Assembly (NCBI GenBank): GCA_002692725.1
Contig: NZLU01000023.1
Coordinates: 520,610-584,609 of the forward strand
Length of the DNA: 64,000 bases
Source of the DNA: Ponticaulis sp.
GTDB lineage: Bacteria; Pseudomonadota; Alphaproteobacteria; Caulobacterales; Hyphomonadaceae
Direction: 5' to 3'
Made by a program: the position numbers and the translations under genes. Under the pieces are notes generated by a model. It saw nothing but the letters and a program-made list of their open reading frames with translations. It was not told the DNA's origin and made no database searches. Below, piece by piece: positions 28,095-37,500 of the stretch. The number at the start of each line of letters is the position of its first letter. The stretch's first letter is position 1.

Positions 28095-28330
28095 TTATAA
28101 CACCCAACGCTCGGCGTTGCCCGCCAGCGAGACCAGTTCTAGTCCAGATAAGAAAACGTAGAGTTACTAAGACCTTGTCAGGTTATTACTGAAGCGAAAA
28201 ACTTCTTATTGTTTGCGTTAATTATAGTAATGATGGTTATCAATTTGTTTTAATTTAAGTATAGATGGGAAATGCTTGCCGATAAGGCATTTTCTGCCGG
28301 GTCAGAATAGCCCGGGATTGCCGCAGGCAC

Positions 28331-28363
28331 AAAAATGGCCCGCGACAGGGTAAATCGCGGGCC
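28331..28363 (-). terminator. Rho-independent terminator of the flgFGAH unit
   Basis: On the reverse strand GGCCCGCGA at 28363-28355 pairs with TCGCGGGCC at 28345-28337, followed by ATTTTT. It lies 33 bases beyond the flgH stop. Confidence 0.85.
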
Positions 28364-28395
28364 GGTAAATGCTTAAATTGCAATCAGTCTGAAGT

Positions 28396-29139
28396 TCAGA
28401 ATGGCAAAATCTTGTTAGCAACACGCTGACCGTAACGTGGGCGCTGAATCGTAGAGATATCGCCGCGTCCGCCATAGGAAATCCGGGCTTCAGCCATCTG
28501 CGTGTGCTGAATAGTGTTGCCGGCAGAAATGTCTTCCGGACGGATGATGCCAGAGACGACCAGTTCCCGAACTTCGGCGTTCACTTTGACTTCCTGGCGT
28601 CCGGCAATCACGAAATTCCCGTTGGGCAGAACATCTGTTATGACGGCGGCCACCTCAAGCTGGATGGTTTCCGTCCGGTTGACGGATCCGACGCCCTGCG
28701 AGGTTGAAGACGATGACGTGCCGATACCGGTGCCAAGCGAGTCTGCCCCGGGCAGGGCGCGTTCAATCGGAGCTTCTAGTCCGAACAGGCCGGTGATTTC
28801 GGCATCCTGCGCGCCGGTTCGGCTCGTCGACGTCGTGTTGCTGAGCGTTGCCGTGTCGGCAATATCAATGTCGACCGTCAGAATATCGCCAACCATGCTG
28901 GCACGCTGATCCTTGAAGAAGCTTCGCGCACCCACACGCCACAGCGAATTCGCAGCCTGCGGCTCAGAATAGGTTTTCGGCACCGGAGCTGTCGGCGGAA
29001 TGGCGCCGATAATCGTGTCCGGATTGCTGATCGGCGTCAGTTGAGGCTCTTCCACAAGCGAGCCTACCGTCGAGCACGCGCCCAGGCCGGTTACGGCCAG
29101 CAGAAGAAGGGCTGATGACGTCAGTGAATTGCGGGTCAT
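28396..29139 (-). CDS. flgH: flagellar L-ring lipoprotein FlgH
   Basis: FlgH forms the outer-membrane L-ring. The 247 residues begin with a lipoprotein signal peptide with lipobox LGAC (Cys near residue 22) and carry the conserved SLWRVGARSFFKDQRA, VGDILTVDIDI and GNFVIAGRQEV segments, ending in RYGQRVANKILPF. It is the last gene of the flgF-flgG-flgA-flgH unit, four bases after flgA. A terminator follows. Confidence 0.96.
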   Translation of the reverse strand: MTRNSLTSSALLLLAVTGLGACSTVGSLVEEPQLTPISNPDTIIGAIPPTAPVPKTYSEPQAANSLWRVGARSFFKDQRASMVGDILTVDIDIADTATLSNTTSTSRTGAQDAEITGLFGLEAPIERALPGADSLGTGIGTSSSSTSQGVGSVNRTETIQLEVAAVITDVLPNGNFVIAGRQEVKVNAEVRELVVSGIIRPEDISAGNTIQHTQMAEARISYGGRGDISTIQRPRYGQRVANKILPF

Positions 29140-29143
29140 TGAG

Positions 29144-29899
29144 TTAGCCTTCCTGGCTCAGATAGGGAGTGTTGATACGGGCTTCGCCTGGCGCCCAGGC
29201 AATTGCGTCCATGGACCGGTTGGACTGAAGGTTTTGCAATCTTACCGTTTCGCCTTTTGCGGCATTGTTGAGTGCCTTGGCGTTGACGACAAGCTTGATC
29301 GGTCCACGCTCATAGATGAGCTGAACCAGATCGCCTTTCTTAAGAATTGAAAGCGGCTGAATATCGCGGAGTGACAGCGGCTCACCCGCACGGATCGTGC
29401 GGCGTGCCTCGGTATCGGCGAGAACGCTGGCCGACCGGATCAGGCCCTGAATACGGCGGCCGTCTTCCATGGGTTCATAGGTGATCATGTCAGAGGTAAT
29501 TTCATCACCGCGGCGGACATCTGTGACGAGGACGGGCACTTCGCCTTCGCGTGCGACATGTCGTGGTGGCACTTTTTGTTGTGGTGCCGGTGGAGTCGTT
29601 GATGTCGGCACGGCGCTGGCAGATTTGGTTACCCAGATCATCTGGCCGTCTGGCAGATCGATTGGGAAGCCAGCGGCTGCCGCCTGAGCTTCGATAAATT
29701 CAGATGACAATGGCATGCGTTGGCCGGGCAGGGGCGCGGCAGCGATCTGACGCGAGGCGGCCGAGCCGGAAACCGGCGCGACATCACCTAGCAACACCCA
29801 TTGACCTGCGACAGCAATATCTGCGTTGACGGGCATGGAGGGACCAAAAATGCTGGCCAGTGTCAGGGCCAGAAAGCGGTGAGAACGACGCTTTTTCAT
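29144..29899 (-). CDS. flgA: flagellar P-ring assembly chaperone FlgA
   Basis: FlgA is a periplasmic chaperone that helps FlgI polymerise. The 251 residues have a signal peptide (to about residue 27) and an SAF-type C-terminal domain from about 115 (VPVLVTDVRRGDEI...LIRAGEPLSLRDI region) ending in a beta domain with KKGDLVQLIYERG. A short Pro/Thr-rich linker lies near 97-112. It lies between flgG and flgH, as in Caulobacter. Confidence 0.9.
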   Translation of the reverse strand: MKKRRSHRFLALTLASIFGPSMPVNADIAVAGQWVLLGDVAPVSGSAASRQIAAAPLPGQRMPLSSEFIEAQAAAAGFPIDLPDGQMIWVTKSASAVPTSTTPPAPQQKVPPRHVAREGEVPVLVTDVRRGDEITSDMITYEPMEDGRRIQGLIRSASVLADTEARRTIRAGEPLSLRDIQPLSILKKGDLVQLIYERGPIKLVVNAKALNNAAKGETVRLQNLQSNRSMDAIAWAPGEARINTPYLSQEG

Positions 29900-29920
29900 G
29901 GTCTTACTCCTTCAGGCGGC

Positions 29921-30706
29921 CTATCGGAGCTGGCTGGATACGCCCAGCATCTCGTCTGAGGTCGTGATGACTTTGGAATTCATTTCATATGCGCGCTGCG
30001 CGAGGATCAGAGAGCTGATCTCGTTCACGGCATTGACGTTGGAGTTCTCGAGAAAACCCTGCAGCACGGTGCCGAAGCCGAGTGCGCCCGGTGTGCCCAG
30101 ATTGGCCGGACCGGATGACGGCGTTTCGAGGAAGAGATTGTCGCCAATGGCATCGAGGCCGGGCGGGTTGATGAACCGCGCCAGATCGACCTGGCCTAAT
30201 TCCTGGTATTCGACTTCGCCAGCGATGCGCGCCTGCACCATGCCAACCGCACTGATGGTCACGTCCACGGCTTCTTCCGGAATGGCAATGCCGGGAGACA
30301 CCACATATCCGTCTTCCGTGACGATCTGACCTTCCGGACTGACCGAGAAATTACCGGCGCGGGTGTAGGCTTCGGTGCCGTCCGGGTTCTGGATCACAAA
30401 ATAACCGTCGCCCTGCAGCGCCAGATCAAATTTGTTACCCGTCTGAAGCACATTGCCTTGCTCGGTGATGCGGTAAACAGAACCTGCCTTCACACCGGTA
30501 CCGACCTGCACTCCCGTTGGAACAATTGTTCCGCCGTCAGAGGAGGTCGTCCCCATGCGCTCGACATTCATATAAAGGAGGTCCTGGAATTCAGCGCGCT
30601 GGCGCTTGAACCCGGTCGTGTTCATGTTCGCAATGTTGTTTGAGATGACCTCAACATTCAACTGTTGGGCCTGCATGCCAGTTGCAGCCGTGTATAGGGA
30701 ACGCAT
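29921..30706 (-). CDS. flgG: flagellar distal rod protein FlgG
   Basis: FlgG builds the distal rod. The 261 residues start with the rod/hook motif (LYTAATGMQAQQLNVEVISN, then NIANMNTTGFKRQRA) and end with the paired C-terminal helix VNEISSLILAQRAYEMNSKV, as all axial flagellar proteins do. The length matches FlgG. It follows flgF by 20 bases. Confidence 0.96.
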   Translation of the reverse strand: MRSLYTAATGMQAQQLNVEVISNNIANMNTTGFKRQRAEFQDLLYMNVERMGTTSSDGGTIVPTGVQVGTGVKAGSVYRITEQGNVLQTGNKFDLALQGDGYFVIQNPDGTEAYTRAGNFSVSPEGQIVTEDGYVVSPGIAIPEEAVDVTISAVGMVQARIAGEVEYQELGQVDLARFINPPGLDAIGDNLFLETPSSGPANLGTPGALGFGTVLQGFLENSNVNAVNEISSLILAQRAYEMNSKVITTSDEMLGVSSQLR

Positions 30707-30726
30707 GAACCACTCACCTTAAAAAT

Positions 30727-31467
30727 TTACGCCTGGGTTGACCCCAGTTTGCTGATCGCTGTTTTGCGAAGCTCATCTGCGTCTTTTACGAGGCGGCTTG
30801 CTGATGTGTAGGCCCGGGAAATTTCGATCATCCGGGTGATTTCCGAAATGGCGTTGACGTTGGATTGCTCCACAACACCCTGCTGCAATTTTGGCAGCTC
30901 GGCGGCTTCTGGCTCTTGTCCTGCTGGGGACCAGAGATTGCCACCCGACTTTTCTAACGCATCTGGCGTTTCAAACTGGTAAATACCAAGGCGTCCAATC
31001 TCAACATTTCCCTGTCGGATCATGCCGGTTTCGCTCACGGTTGGTGGTCCGCCTTCCGGATCGAACACCATTTCATTGCCGCCTTCATCCAGCACCATGG
31101 CGCCTTCGTGCGTCACAAGTCGGCTGAGTTCATCCAGCGCGAATTGTCCGTCACGGGTATAATAGGTTTCCTCGCCCACCCGCACGGAGAAGAATGCATT
31201 GGCTTCGGCGAGGCCGAAATCAAGCGGGCCACCGGTCTGACGCAATGTGCCGGCCGTCATATCCCGATGCATGCGTTCGACTTGAGTGAAGCGGATATCT
31301 TCTGGAGTATCATTGGCTTCGGATGGTCGCTGGATCACCAGATCATTCAGAGCGACTTCAGCTTTGAAAGCGGCGGTATTCATATTGGCAAGATTGTTCG
31401 CCACCAGATCCATCCGGCGGCGCAGCATTTCCTGCGAATTGAGTCCAACGAGAAGTGCGTTGTCCAT
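30727..31467 (-). CDS. flgF: flagellar proximal rod protein FlgF
   Basis: FlgF is a rod subunit below FlgG. The 246-residue product begins MDNALLVGLNSQEMLRRRMD with LVANNLANMNTAAFK and ends with the axial helix ISEITRMIEISRAYTSASRL. It is shorter than FlgG and lacks its second half insertion. The ATG at 31467 begins the conserved N-terminus; the open frame to 31545 is not needed. It is divergent from fliL over 178 bases that should contain both promoters. Confidence 0.93.
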   Translation of the reverse strand: MDNALLVGLNSQEMLRRRMDLVANNLANMNTAAFKAEVALNDLVIQRPSEANDTPEDIRFTQVERMHRDMTAGTLRQTGGPLDFGLAEANAFFSVRVGEETYYTRDGQFALDELSRLVTHEGAMVLDEGGNEMVFDPEGGPPTVSETGMIRQGNVEIGRLGIYQFETPDALEKSGGNLWSPAGQEPEAAELPKLQQGVVEQSNVNAISEITRMIEISRAYTSASRLVKDADELRKTAISKLGSTQA

Positions 31468-31645
31468 GAATAGCCCAAACCATCGTATTTTACACTCCGA
31501 GTTCTGGGGGCTGAGGGTTAATTCTTTCCTGCATTTTGGTGACATTTGAAACTTAATGAAATTGATCGGCAGAAACTGCCCATCTCCACGCTTCCTTAAC
31601 CAAGCGCGGTCATTTTTGCCGGGTCAAAACTGCAGGATACGGTAC

Positions 31646-32347
31646 ATGTCAGAAGAAACAGAGACCGAAATTGACGAGACCTCCGCTGAAGATGGAGCGG
31701 ATGAGGCTATGGCGCCCGCCAAAAAGAAAATGGCAGGTAAAACGTTGGTTTTATTTGTTATTTTGCCCGCGCTTCTTGTGCTGGTGGGCGGCGGTGTCGG
31801 CGTGATGATGCTTCTTGGGGGCGGCGATTCCGACGGCACCAAGGTCGCTTCTCTGGAAGATGATGCGCATGGCGAAGACGATGGCCATGGTGAAAAAGAC
31901 GACGATCATGGAAAAAAAGATGATGGTCATGGCAAAAAAGATGACAGCCACGGCACGGCTGATGATGGCCATGGCGGTAGTGTGAAATCGTCGTCTGAAC
32001 TGGAAGACAATGGTGCCGTCATTCAGATTGGCGCGCCGGGCGATCCAAGTTTTTACACCATGCCGAAAATTCTGGTCACTGTAAGCTCCGGTGGTGGACG
32101 ACGCTCTCAGCTCTTGCTCAAACTGACCCTCGAAGCCAGTGATCCAAGCGTTTTCGACAAGCTGGATTCCTTGCTGCCGCGCATTACGGATCAGTTCCAG
32201 ATGTTTCTGCGTGAAATGCGGATTGATGATCTGAGTGGATCGGCTGGTGACTATCGCATCCGCCGGGAGCTTTTGCGTCGAGTCAATATGAGTCTGACAC
32301 CAGATGCGATCGACGCCGTACTGATTGAAGAATTTATCGTCCAATAG
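31646..32347 (+). CDS. fliL: flagellar basal-body-associated protein FliL with DDxHG repeat linker
   Basis: FliL is a single-pass inner-membrane protein that encircles and supports the stator. The 233 residues have a short acidic cytoplasmic tail, a membrane helix at about 32-58, a periplasmic linker and a FliL domain (about 125-233: FYTMPKILVTVSS to IDAVLIEEFIVQ). Linker residues 71-112 contain six DDxHG units, mostly on a seven-residue period, with Lys between them. This is unusual for FliL and could bind divalent metal or simply act as a charged spacer. The ATG at 31646 fits the family; the upstream frame to 31556 is unlikely. Confidence 0.92.
   Translation: MSEETETEIDETSAEDGADEAMAPAKKKMAGKTLVLFVILPALLVLVGGGVGVMMLLGGGDSDGTKVASLEDDAHGEDDGHGEKDDDHGKKDDGHGKKDDSHGTADDGHGGSVKSSSELEDNGAVIQIGAPGDPSFYTMPKILVTVSSGGGRRSQLLLKLTLEASDPSVFDKLDSLLPRITDQFQMFLREMRIDDLSGSAGDYRIRRELLRRVNMSLTPDAIDAVLIEEFIVQ
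31856..31981 (+). repeat. in-frame repeats encoding six DDxHG units in FliL
   Basis: Units rich in GATGATGGTCATGG recur every 21 bases over about 126 bases. The corresponding protein repeats are DDAHG, DDGHG, DDDHG, DDGHG, DDSHG and DDGHG. Such coding repeats can change in number by slippage or recombination. Confidence 0.85.
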
Positions 32348-32355
32348 AGTCTGAA

Positions 32356-33534
32356 ATGTCTGACGAAAAGACTGATGAGGAATTAGCCGCTGAATGGGCT
32401 GCCGAGCTTGAGGCAGACGACGCCGCGAATGGCGACGATGGCGGTATGGGAGACGACTTTGCCGCCGAGTGGGAAGCCTCACTCGCGAACGAGGAAGAAG
32501 AAAGCAAATCGAACCTCGCCAGCGTGGTTATGGGGTCGGGAACGACCACAGAGCGTATTCTCAACCAGGATGAAATCGACAGTCTTCTTGGTTTCTCACT
32601 CGATGACGAAGAAGCCGATGACAATTCCGGTATCCGGGCCATCATCAACTCGGCCATGGTCTCCTATGAGCGGCTTCCAATGCTGGAGGTCGTTTTCGAC
32701 CGTCTGGTCCGGCTGCTCACCACGTCTCTGCGGAACTTCACGTCGGACAACGTTGAGGTCTCGCTCGATGCGATCACCTCCATCCGGTTCGGCGATTATC
32801 TGAATTCCATTCCGCTCCCCGCAATTCTGTCGGTGTTTCGCGCCAAGCAGCTCGATAATTACGGCCTGCTCACGGTCGACTCCAATCTCATATACTCCAT
32901 CGTGGACGTTTTGCTCGGCGGTCGTCGGGGCACAGTCGCGATGCGGATTGAAGGACGCCCATATACGACGATTGAGCGCTCGCTTGTCACGCGTCTGGTC
33001 GAAGTCATTCTGCAGGACGCCAAACAGGCGTTTGCACCTCTGACCGAGGTCGATTTCGAGCTCGACCGGATTGAGACCAACCCACGCTTTGCCGCCATTG
33101 CGCGACCTGCCAACGCAGCCATTCTCGTTAAGCTCCGGATCGACATGGAAGATCGCGGCGGACGGGCAGAATTGCTTTTGCCTTATGCAACGCTCGAGCC
33201 CATCCGGAAAATGCTGCTCCAGAACTTCATGGGCGAGAAGTTCGGTCGAGACAATATCTGGGAAGGTCACCTTGCCAGCGAGCTTTGGGCCGCAAAACTC
33301 GAATTACAGACAGTCATCGATGAGATGGAATTGCCGCTTGGCCAGCTTCTCAATCTGAAAGAGGGCGACACGTTGTTTCTGAATGCGTCTGCAGAATCGC
33401 AGGTCGAGCTGAAATGCGGCGACATTCGTCTGACAAAGGGCCGGGTTGGCCGCATGGGCAATAAGGTCGCCGTCAGAATTGAAAACCCAATTTCTGACCG
33501 TGCTCGCAAGGAAATCCTTGGAGACCAGAAATGA
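32356..33534 (+). CDS. fliM: flagellar motor switch protein FliM
   Basis: FliM is a C-ring component that binds CheY-P. The 392 residues contain the CheY-binding-type motif LNQDEIDSLLGF at about 69-80, the CheC-like middle domain (RLPMLEVVFDRLVRLLTTSLRN onward, about 98-300) and a SpoA C-terminal domain ending in ISDRARKEILGDQK. The motif normally lies near the first residue; here about 65 acidic residues precede it, with two related AAEW helices near 11-19 and 36-44. It lies nine bases after fliL in one operon and overlaps the next gene by four bases. Confidence 0.95.
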   Translation: MSDEKTDEELAAEWAAELEADDAANGDDGGMGDDFAAEWEASLANEEEESKSNLASVVMGSGTTTERILNQDEIDSLLGFSLDDEEADDNSGIRAIINSAMVSYERLPMLEVVFDRLVRLLTTSLRNFTSDNVEVSLDAITSIRFGDYLNSIPLPAILSVFRAKQLDNYGLLTVDSNLIYSIVDVLLGGRRGTVAMRIEGRPYTTIERSLVTRLVEVILQDAKQAFAPLTEVDFELDRIETNPRFAAIARPANAAILVKLRIDMEDRGGRAELLLPYATLEPIRKMLLQNFMGEKFGRDNIWEGHLASELWAAKLELQTVIDEMELPLGQLLNLKEGDTLFLNASAESQVELKCGDIRLTKGRVGRMGNKVAVRIENPISDRARKEILGDQK

Positions 33535-33815
33535 GTGATTACGGCCTCATGGTAGAAATCGGTCTCGCCCTGCTTCTGGTCCTGGCAATTGTGTATTGCT
33601 GGCGGCTGGATCAGCGCCTGAACAGCTTACGCAAGGGCAATGATGGTATGATTGAAGCCGCGCGTGAGCTGGCTGAAACCATTGCTCAGGCCGAAGCCGC
33701 TGTTCAGGGACTGCGTCAGACAGCAGCCGAAACCGGCAGGGAATTGCAGTCCAAGATTGATGAAGCCCGATCCATTTCCAACAGTCTGCCCCGCGGCGGA
33801 CGGCGAGGTTACTGA
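33531..33815 (+). CDS. DUF6468-type flagellar-cluster membrane protein
   Basis: The 94 residues have one N-terminal membrane helix (about 6-24) and a coiled coil (about 26-80) ending in a basic tail. This is the DUF6468 pattern found between fliM and motE in Alphaproteobacteria. The molecular function is unknown; a role in motor positioning or assembly is suggested by context, and the Caulobacter flagellar positioning gene pflI occurs in a similar place, but identity cannot be claimed. The start overlaps fliM. Confidence 0.65.
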   Translation: MSDYGLMVEIGLALLLVLAIVYCWRLDQRLNSLRKGNDGMIEAARELAETIAQAEAAVQGLRQTAAETGRELQSKIDEARSISNSLPRGGRRGY

Positions 33816-33817
33816 TA

Positions 33818-34504
33818 ATGTCGAGTGCGCGTGTTCGTCTTCTCCCTGTCATTGGCGTTGTTGCTTTCGGTGTGTTCGCGGTGAAAGCGGTCTCGATTGC
33901 TGAAGCCGCTGGCGAGCGGGCGGCTCAATCTAAAACATATGCCGAAGAAGAGGCTGCGGAGGCTGAAACCGTTCCAGAAACGGTCTCTGTCGAAGAGGAG
34001 CAATCAGCAGGCGGCGAGGAGACGTGTCCGGCACCCGATCTGATCGCGGAGCAGGCTGGGTTGTCTCAGTATGAAATTCAGGTGCTGCGGTCTTTGTCTG
34101 ATCGCCGCGAAGTTCTCGATGCCCGTGAGGCGTCGCTCGATACGCGCGAGATGACCATTTCAGCTGCCGAGAATCGTCTGACAGACCAGATACAGGAGCT
34201 GGAACGGCTCGAAACAAGTATTCAGGGGCTTCTTGGCGATCTGGACGAGCAGAATGAAGAGCAGCTGGCCTCTCTCGTGAAGCTGTATGAAAGCATGAAG
34301 CCGAAGGATGGCGCGCGTATTTTCAACACGCTCGACAATGAGCTCATGCTGGAAATCGCCGATCGCATGAAACCTGCCAACATGGCGGCCATTCTGTCGG
34401 AAATGGAAATTGATCGCGCCCGGACGCTGACCATGCTGATGGCGCAAAAGACCGAACCGCCGCAGACGATTGCAGAACTGGAGGCGCGAACGAATGAACC
34501 GTAA
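33818..34504 (+). CDS. motE: MotE family periplasmic protein with MgtE-N-like domain
   Basis: In rhizobia MotE is a chaperone for the motility protein MotC. The 228 residues have a signal anchor (about 8-30), a Glu-rich linker, a coiled coil (about 90-150) and a C-terminal MgtE-N-like domain (SMKPKDGARIFNTLDNELML, then ADRMKPANMAAILSEM) as in MotE. The gene begins two bases after the DUF6468 stop and overlaps the next gene by 11 bases, so all belong to the fliL-fliM operon. Confidence 0.8.
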   Translation: MSSARVRLLPVIGVVAFGVFAVKAVSIAEAAGERAAQSKTYAEEEAAEAETVPETVSVEEEQSAGGEETCPAPDLIAEQAGLSQYEIQVLRSLSDRREVLDAREASLDTREMTISAAENRLTDQIQELERLETSIQGLLGDLDEQNEEQLASLVKLYESMKPKDGARIFNTLDNELMLEIADRMKPANMAAILSEMEIDRARTLTMLMAQKTEPPQTIAELEARTNEP

Positions 34505-37500
34505 CCGGTTCTTCTCCTCGGCTGCTGGTCTGACCATTATAAGCCTGACAACGCTCGCCAGCGCACCTTCTGCCTGGGCGCAGAATCGACAATTGTCGAT
34601 CGAAGCGAGTGAACAGGATGGCTATGCGCGCATTTTGATGAGCTGGGCGGATGGCAGTGAAAATGGCCCGTCGCTGACGGCCGATATGACCGGTCCTGTG
34701 CTCATTTTACGCTTTGATGAGCCGGTTGCGCTCGATCTCGACAAGCTCAAAGACGATTTGCCAAGTCAGATCGCGATTGCCCGTCAGAGCGATGATGGTC
34801 GAGAAGTCCGTATCGCATTGGCGCGGGAGTACAAAGCACACGTCTCGAACTCCTGGGATCTGACGGCGATTGATCTGGTCTCAGAAGATCGGGATACAGA
34901 TCCGCCTGATATTGTTTCTCCCGTGGTGGCCCGGAAAGCGGCAGAGGCGCAGGCGGCTGCCGAAGCTGCCGAAGCCGCGCGTCTTGCCAATTTGCCGCCG
35001 CCCTTGGCGCTTACGATTCAGGGCTCGCAGAACGATGCCTATTCGACACTCGCCTTTTACTGGCCAGAGAACGTCGGCTTCGAAACAAGCACGACTGATG
35101 AAGGCTTCAGGATTGAGTTTGACAGACGTGGCATCACCGATCTCACGCGCACAAAAATCGATCCGCCGCGCGGCCTTCGCGGAATTGACGGTGAAAACAC
35201 CGACGAGACTTTCGTCGTTGATCTTGATCTGAGCGACGGGCACTGGGCCAATGCAATTGCGGTCGACAATTCGGTTCTGGTGCGAATTCGCGAAGGCGAG
35301 GCGCCGGACGACCTTCCCGAGGAAGACGCGGCAATCCCAGAGGCGCTACAGGCGCTGGCTGAAACCCTTGGGCCAGCCGAGCCTGAGGGCGTTGAACCAC
35401 CGAGTCGGAAACCGCCCCTCGAAACGCTGGCCTCCTATCAGGCCGAAAATCCGTCCCCGGAGCCCGACATCGATACGCAGGCTGACGCTGCGATTGAGGC
35501 CGTAACAGAACCGCCTCCGTCAGTTCGGTTCGTTGAAGAGCCAGAAGCGCTTCCCCCCATCACGGAAGCTCGCATCTGGTCAGAAGCATTGCCACGCTCT
35601 GGTACTGTACCGGTTGCCGTAACGCCTGGTGGGCGCGGCATTGGTCTGGAGTTGAAGTTTGCGTCGGATATTCCCGGCGTGGTGTTTCGCCGGAACAATG
35701 CTGTCTGGATGGCTTTTCCGGCAAATGGCAGTTTCGATCTCAGCGGACTCGAGCAATCAACAGGCGTTCGGATTGATCAGGTCCGTTCAGATACGGGCAT
35801 GGCGCTGAGGGTTTTTCTGCCTACAGATTTGCTGCTTCAGATTGAGTCTGATGGGCGCAATTGGCGTTTAGAGGCGGGCAATGAAGGAGAGCTGGCTGAC
35901 CATCAGGTCAAGCTCAAACGTATTGCGAGCAATGGCGGGTCGGGCATTGAGGCCATTGTGCGGGAAGCAGGCACAGTATTCAGCCTGACTGATCCCGAAA
36001 TCGGGGACGAACTGATTTTTGTCTCGGCTGCCGATCCTTCAACGACGCTTGCGCAGAGCCTTTCTTTCATCGACGCCGAACTGCCCGTGACGTCACACGG
36101 GCTCGTTGTTATTCCAAAAGCCGATGATGTGAACGTTGTTCAGCGCGGCGACAATATTCGGATCAGCCGGGATTCGGGTCTCGCTCTGTCGAGCTGGGGC
36201 GTTGATAGTGCGCTTGCCGGGCAGGGAGGCATTTCTCCTGGCTTCCTCGACTTTGCGAGCTGGCGACTTGGAAGCGAAAGAGATTTCTGGCGCAATCAGA
36301 CACGCCTCGCCGCCGCGGCGGCCCGCGCGGACCCGGAAACCTGGGAAGGCCAGGACGCGCTGATGAATCTCGCCAAATTCTATCTGGCCTGGGAATATGC
36401 AGCAGAAGCCTATGGGCCCTTGAATATCGCTCAATCTGCCGACCCGTTACTTGAGCAGGACGCGCAATGGCGAACGCTTCGAGGCGCCGCAGACATCATG
36501 ATGGGTCGCTATGAAGACGCGATCAAAACGCTGGAGCATGGCAATGTTCGCGGTGACCCGGCTGCAGCCTCCTGGCTGGGCCTGGCCTATGCGGAGATTG
36601 GCGATTGGCGGAAATCCCGCGAAGCCTTCATTCTGGCTGAACCCTTGATTAATGCTCATTCGCCGGAATGGGCAGCGCGTTTCCATGCGGCAGCATCACG
36701 GGCGATGATCCGCATGGGCGATGGCGGCAATGCTGAAGCCCATGCGCTCGCAGCCGCGCGGGGTGAGGACGAGAAAGCCGCAGGACATGCCAGTCTCACA
36801 CTGGGCGAGATGGCAGTCGCGACCAATCGCTTTGATGATGCTCGCGCGATCTATCAGCGCCTTATGGGGCATTCAGATCCTAATGTTCGCGTTCGCGCGC
36901 AATTGGAGGCCATCAAGCTTGCCGTCGATGAAGGTAAAATCTCTCATCTCGATGCGAGCGACCAGCTCGACATGCTTCGTTTCCGCTGGCGTGGTGATCA
37001 GCTTGAGCTCGAAATCGTCGCCGAACTAGCCGATTCCTATTTCGAACTCGGGCGGTTCCGGGAGGCCCTGACCCTGGCGAAAAACTTCGCCGAACAATTC
37101 CCCAACCTTCCAGGTGCGCGAGACTTGCGCATCAAGCTTGCTGAGCAGTTTGAGAGCCTCTTCCTGGAAGGCAAGGCAGACTCGCTCGATCCGATCTCCG
37201 CGCTGGCCCTGTTTTATGAATTTCGCGAGCTTACGCCGATCGGCCCGGACGGCGATCGCATGATCCGCATGCTGTCAAATCGCCTTGTCGCGTTTGATCT
37301 TCTGGATCCGGCGACTGAGCTGTTGTCCCACCAGGTCGAAAACCGAAACCTCATCGGTCAAAGCCGTGCGCAGATCGCCTCTGACCTGGCTGCGATTTAC
37401 CTTATGGATCGCCGCCCGGAAAAAGCACTGCAGTCTCTCAATGCGACCCGTATTGCGGGCCTTAGTGATGAGCTGCGAATAGAGCGCCGTCTTCTGGAGG

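Larger units (their letters stand above)
28000..28395. other. hairpin-rich, A+T-rich intergenic region
   Basis: This 396-base stretch has no convincing gene. It holds a 15-base palindrome (TTTGTGT-G-ACACAAA at 28041-28055), a perfect 9-bp GC hairpin (28068-28094), an A+T-rich section (about 28140-28265), a weaker AAATGC/GCATTT stem (28270-28292), a CCGGG/CCCGG stem (28297-28315) and the flgH terminator. A small RNA is possible but not shown. Confidence 0.45.

Noticed and set aside
31468..31645. Sigma-54 promoter for flgF
   Set aside because: A TGTCACC-AAAA-TGCA sequence on the reverse strand resembles the -24/-12 pattern, but it lacks the invariant GG and the spacing is one base short.
31856..31981. 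CRISPR-like repeats
   Set aside because: The 21-base periodicity is in frame within fliL, encodes DDxHG units, and has no spacers.
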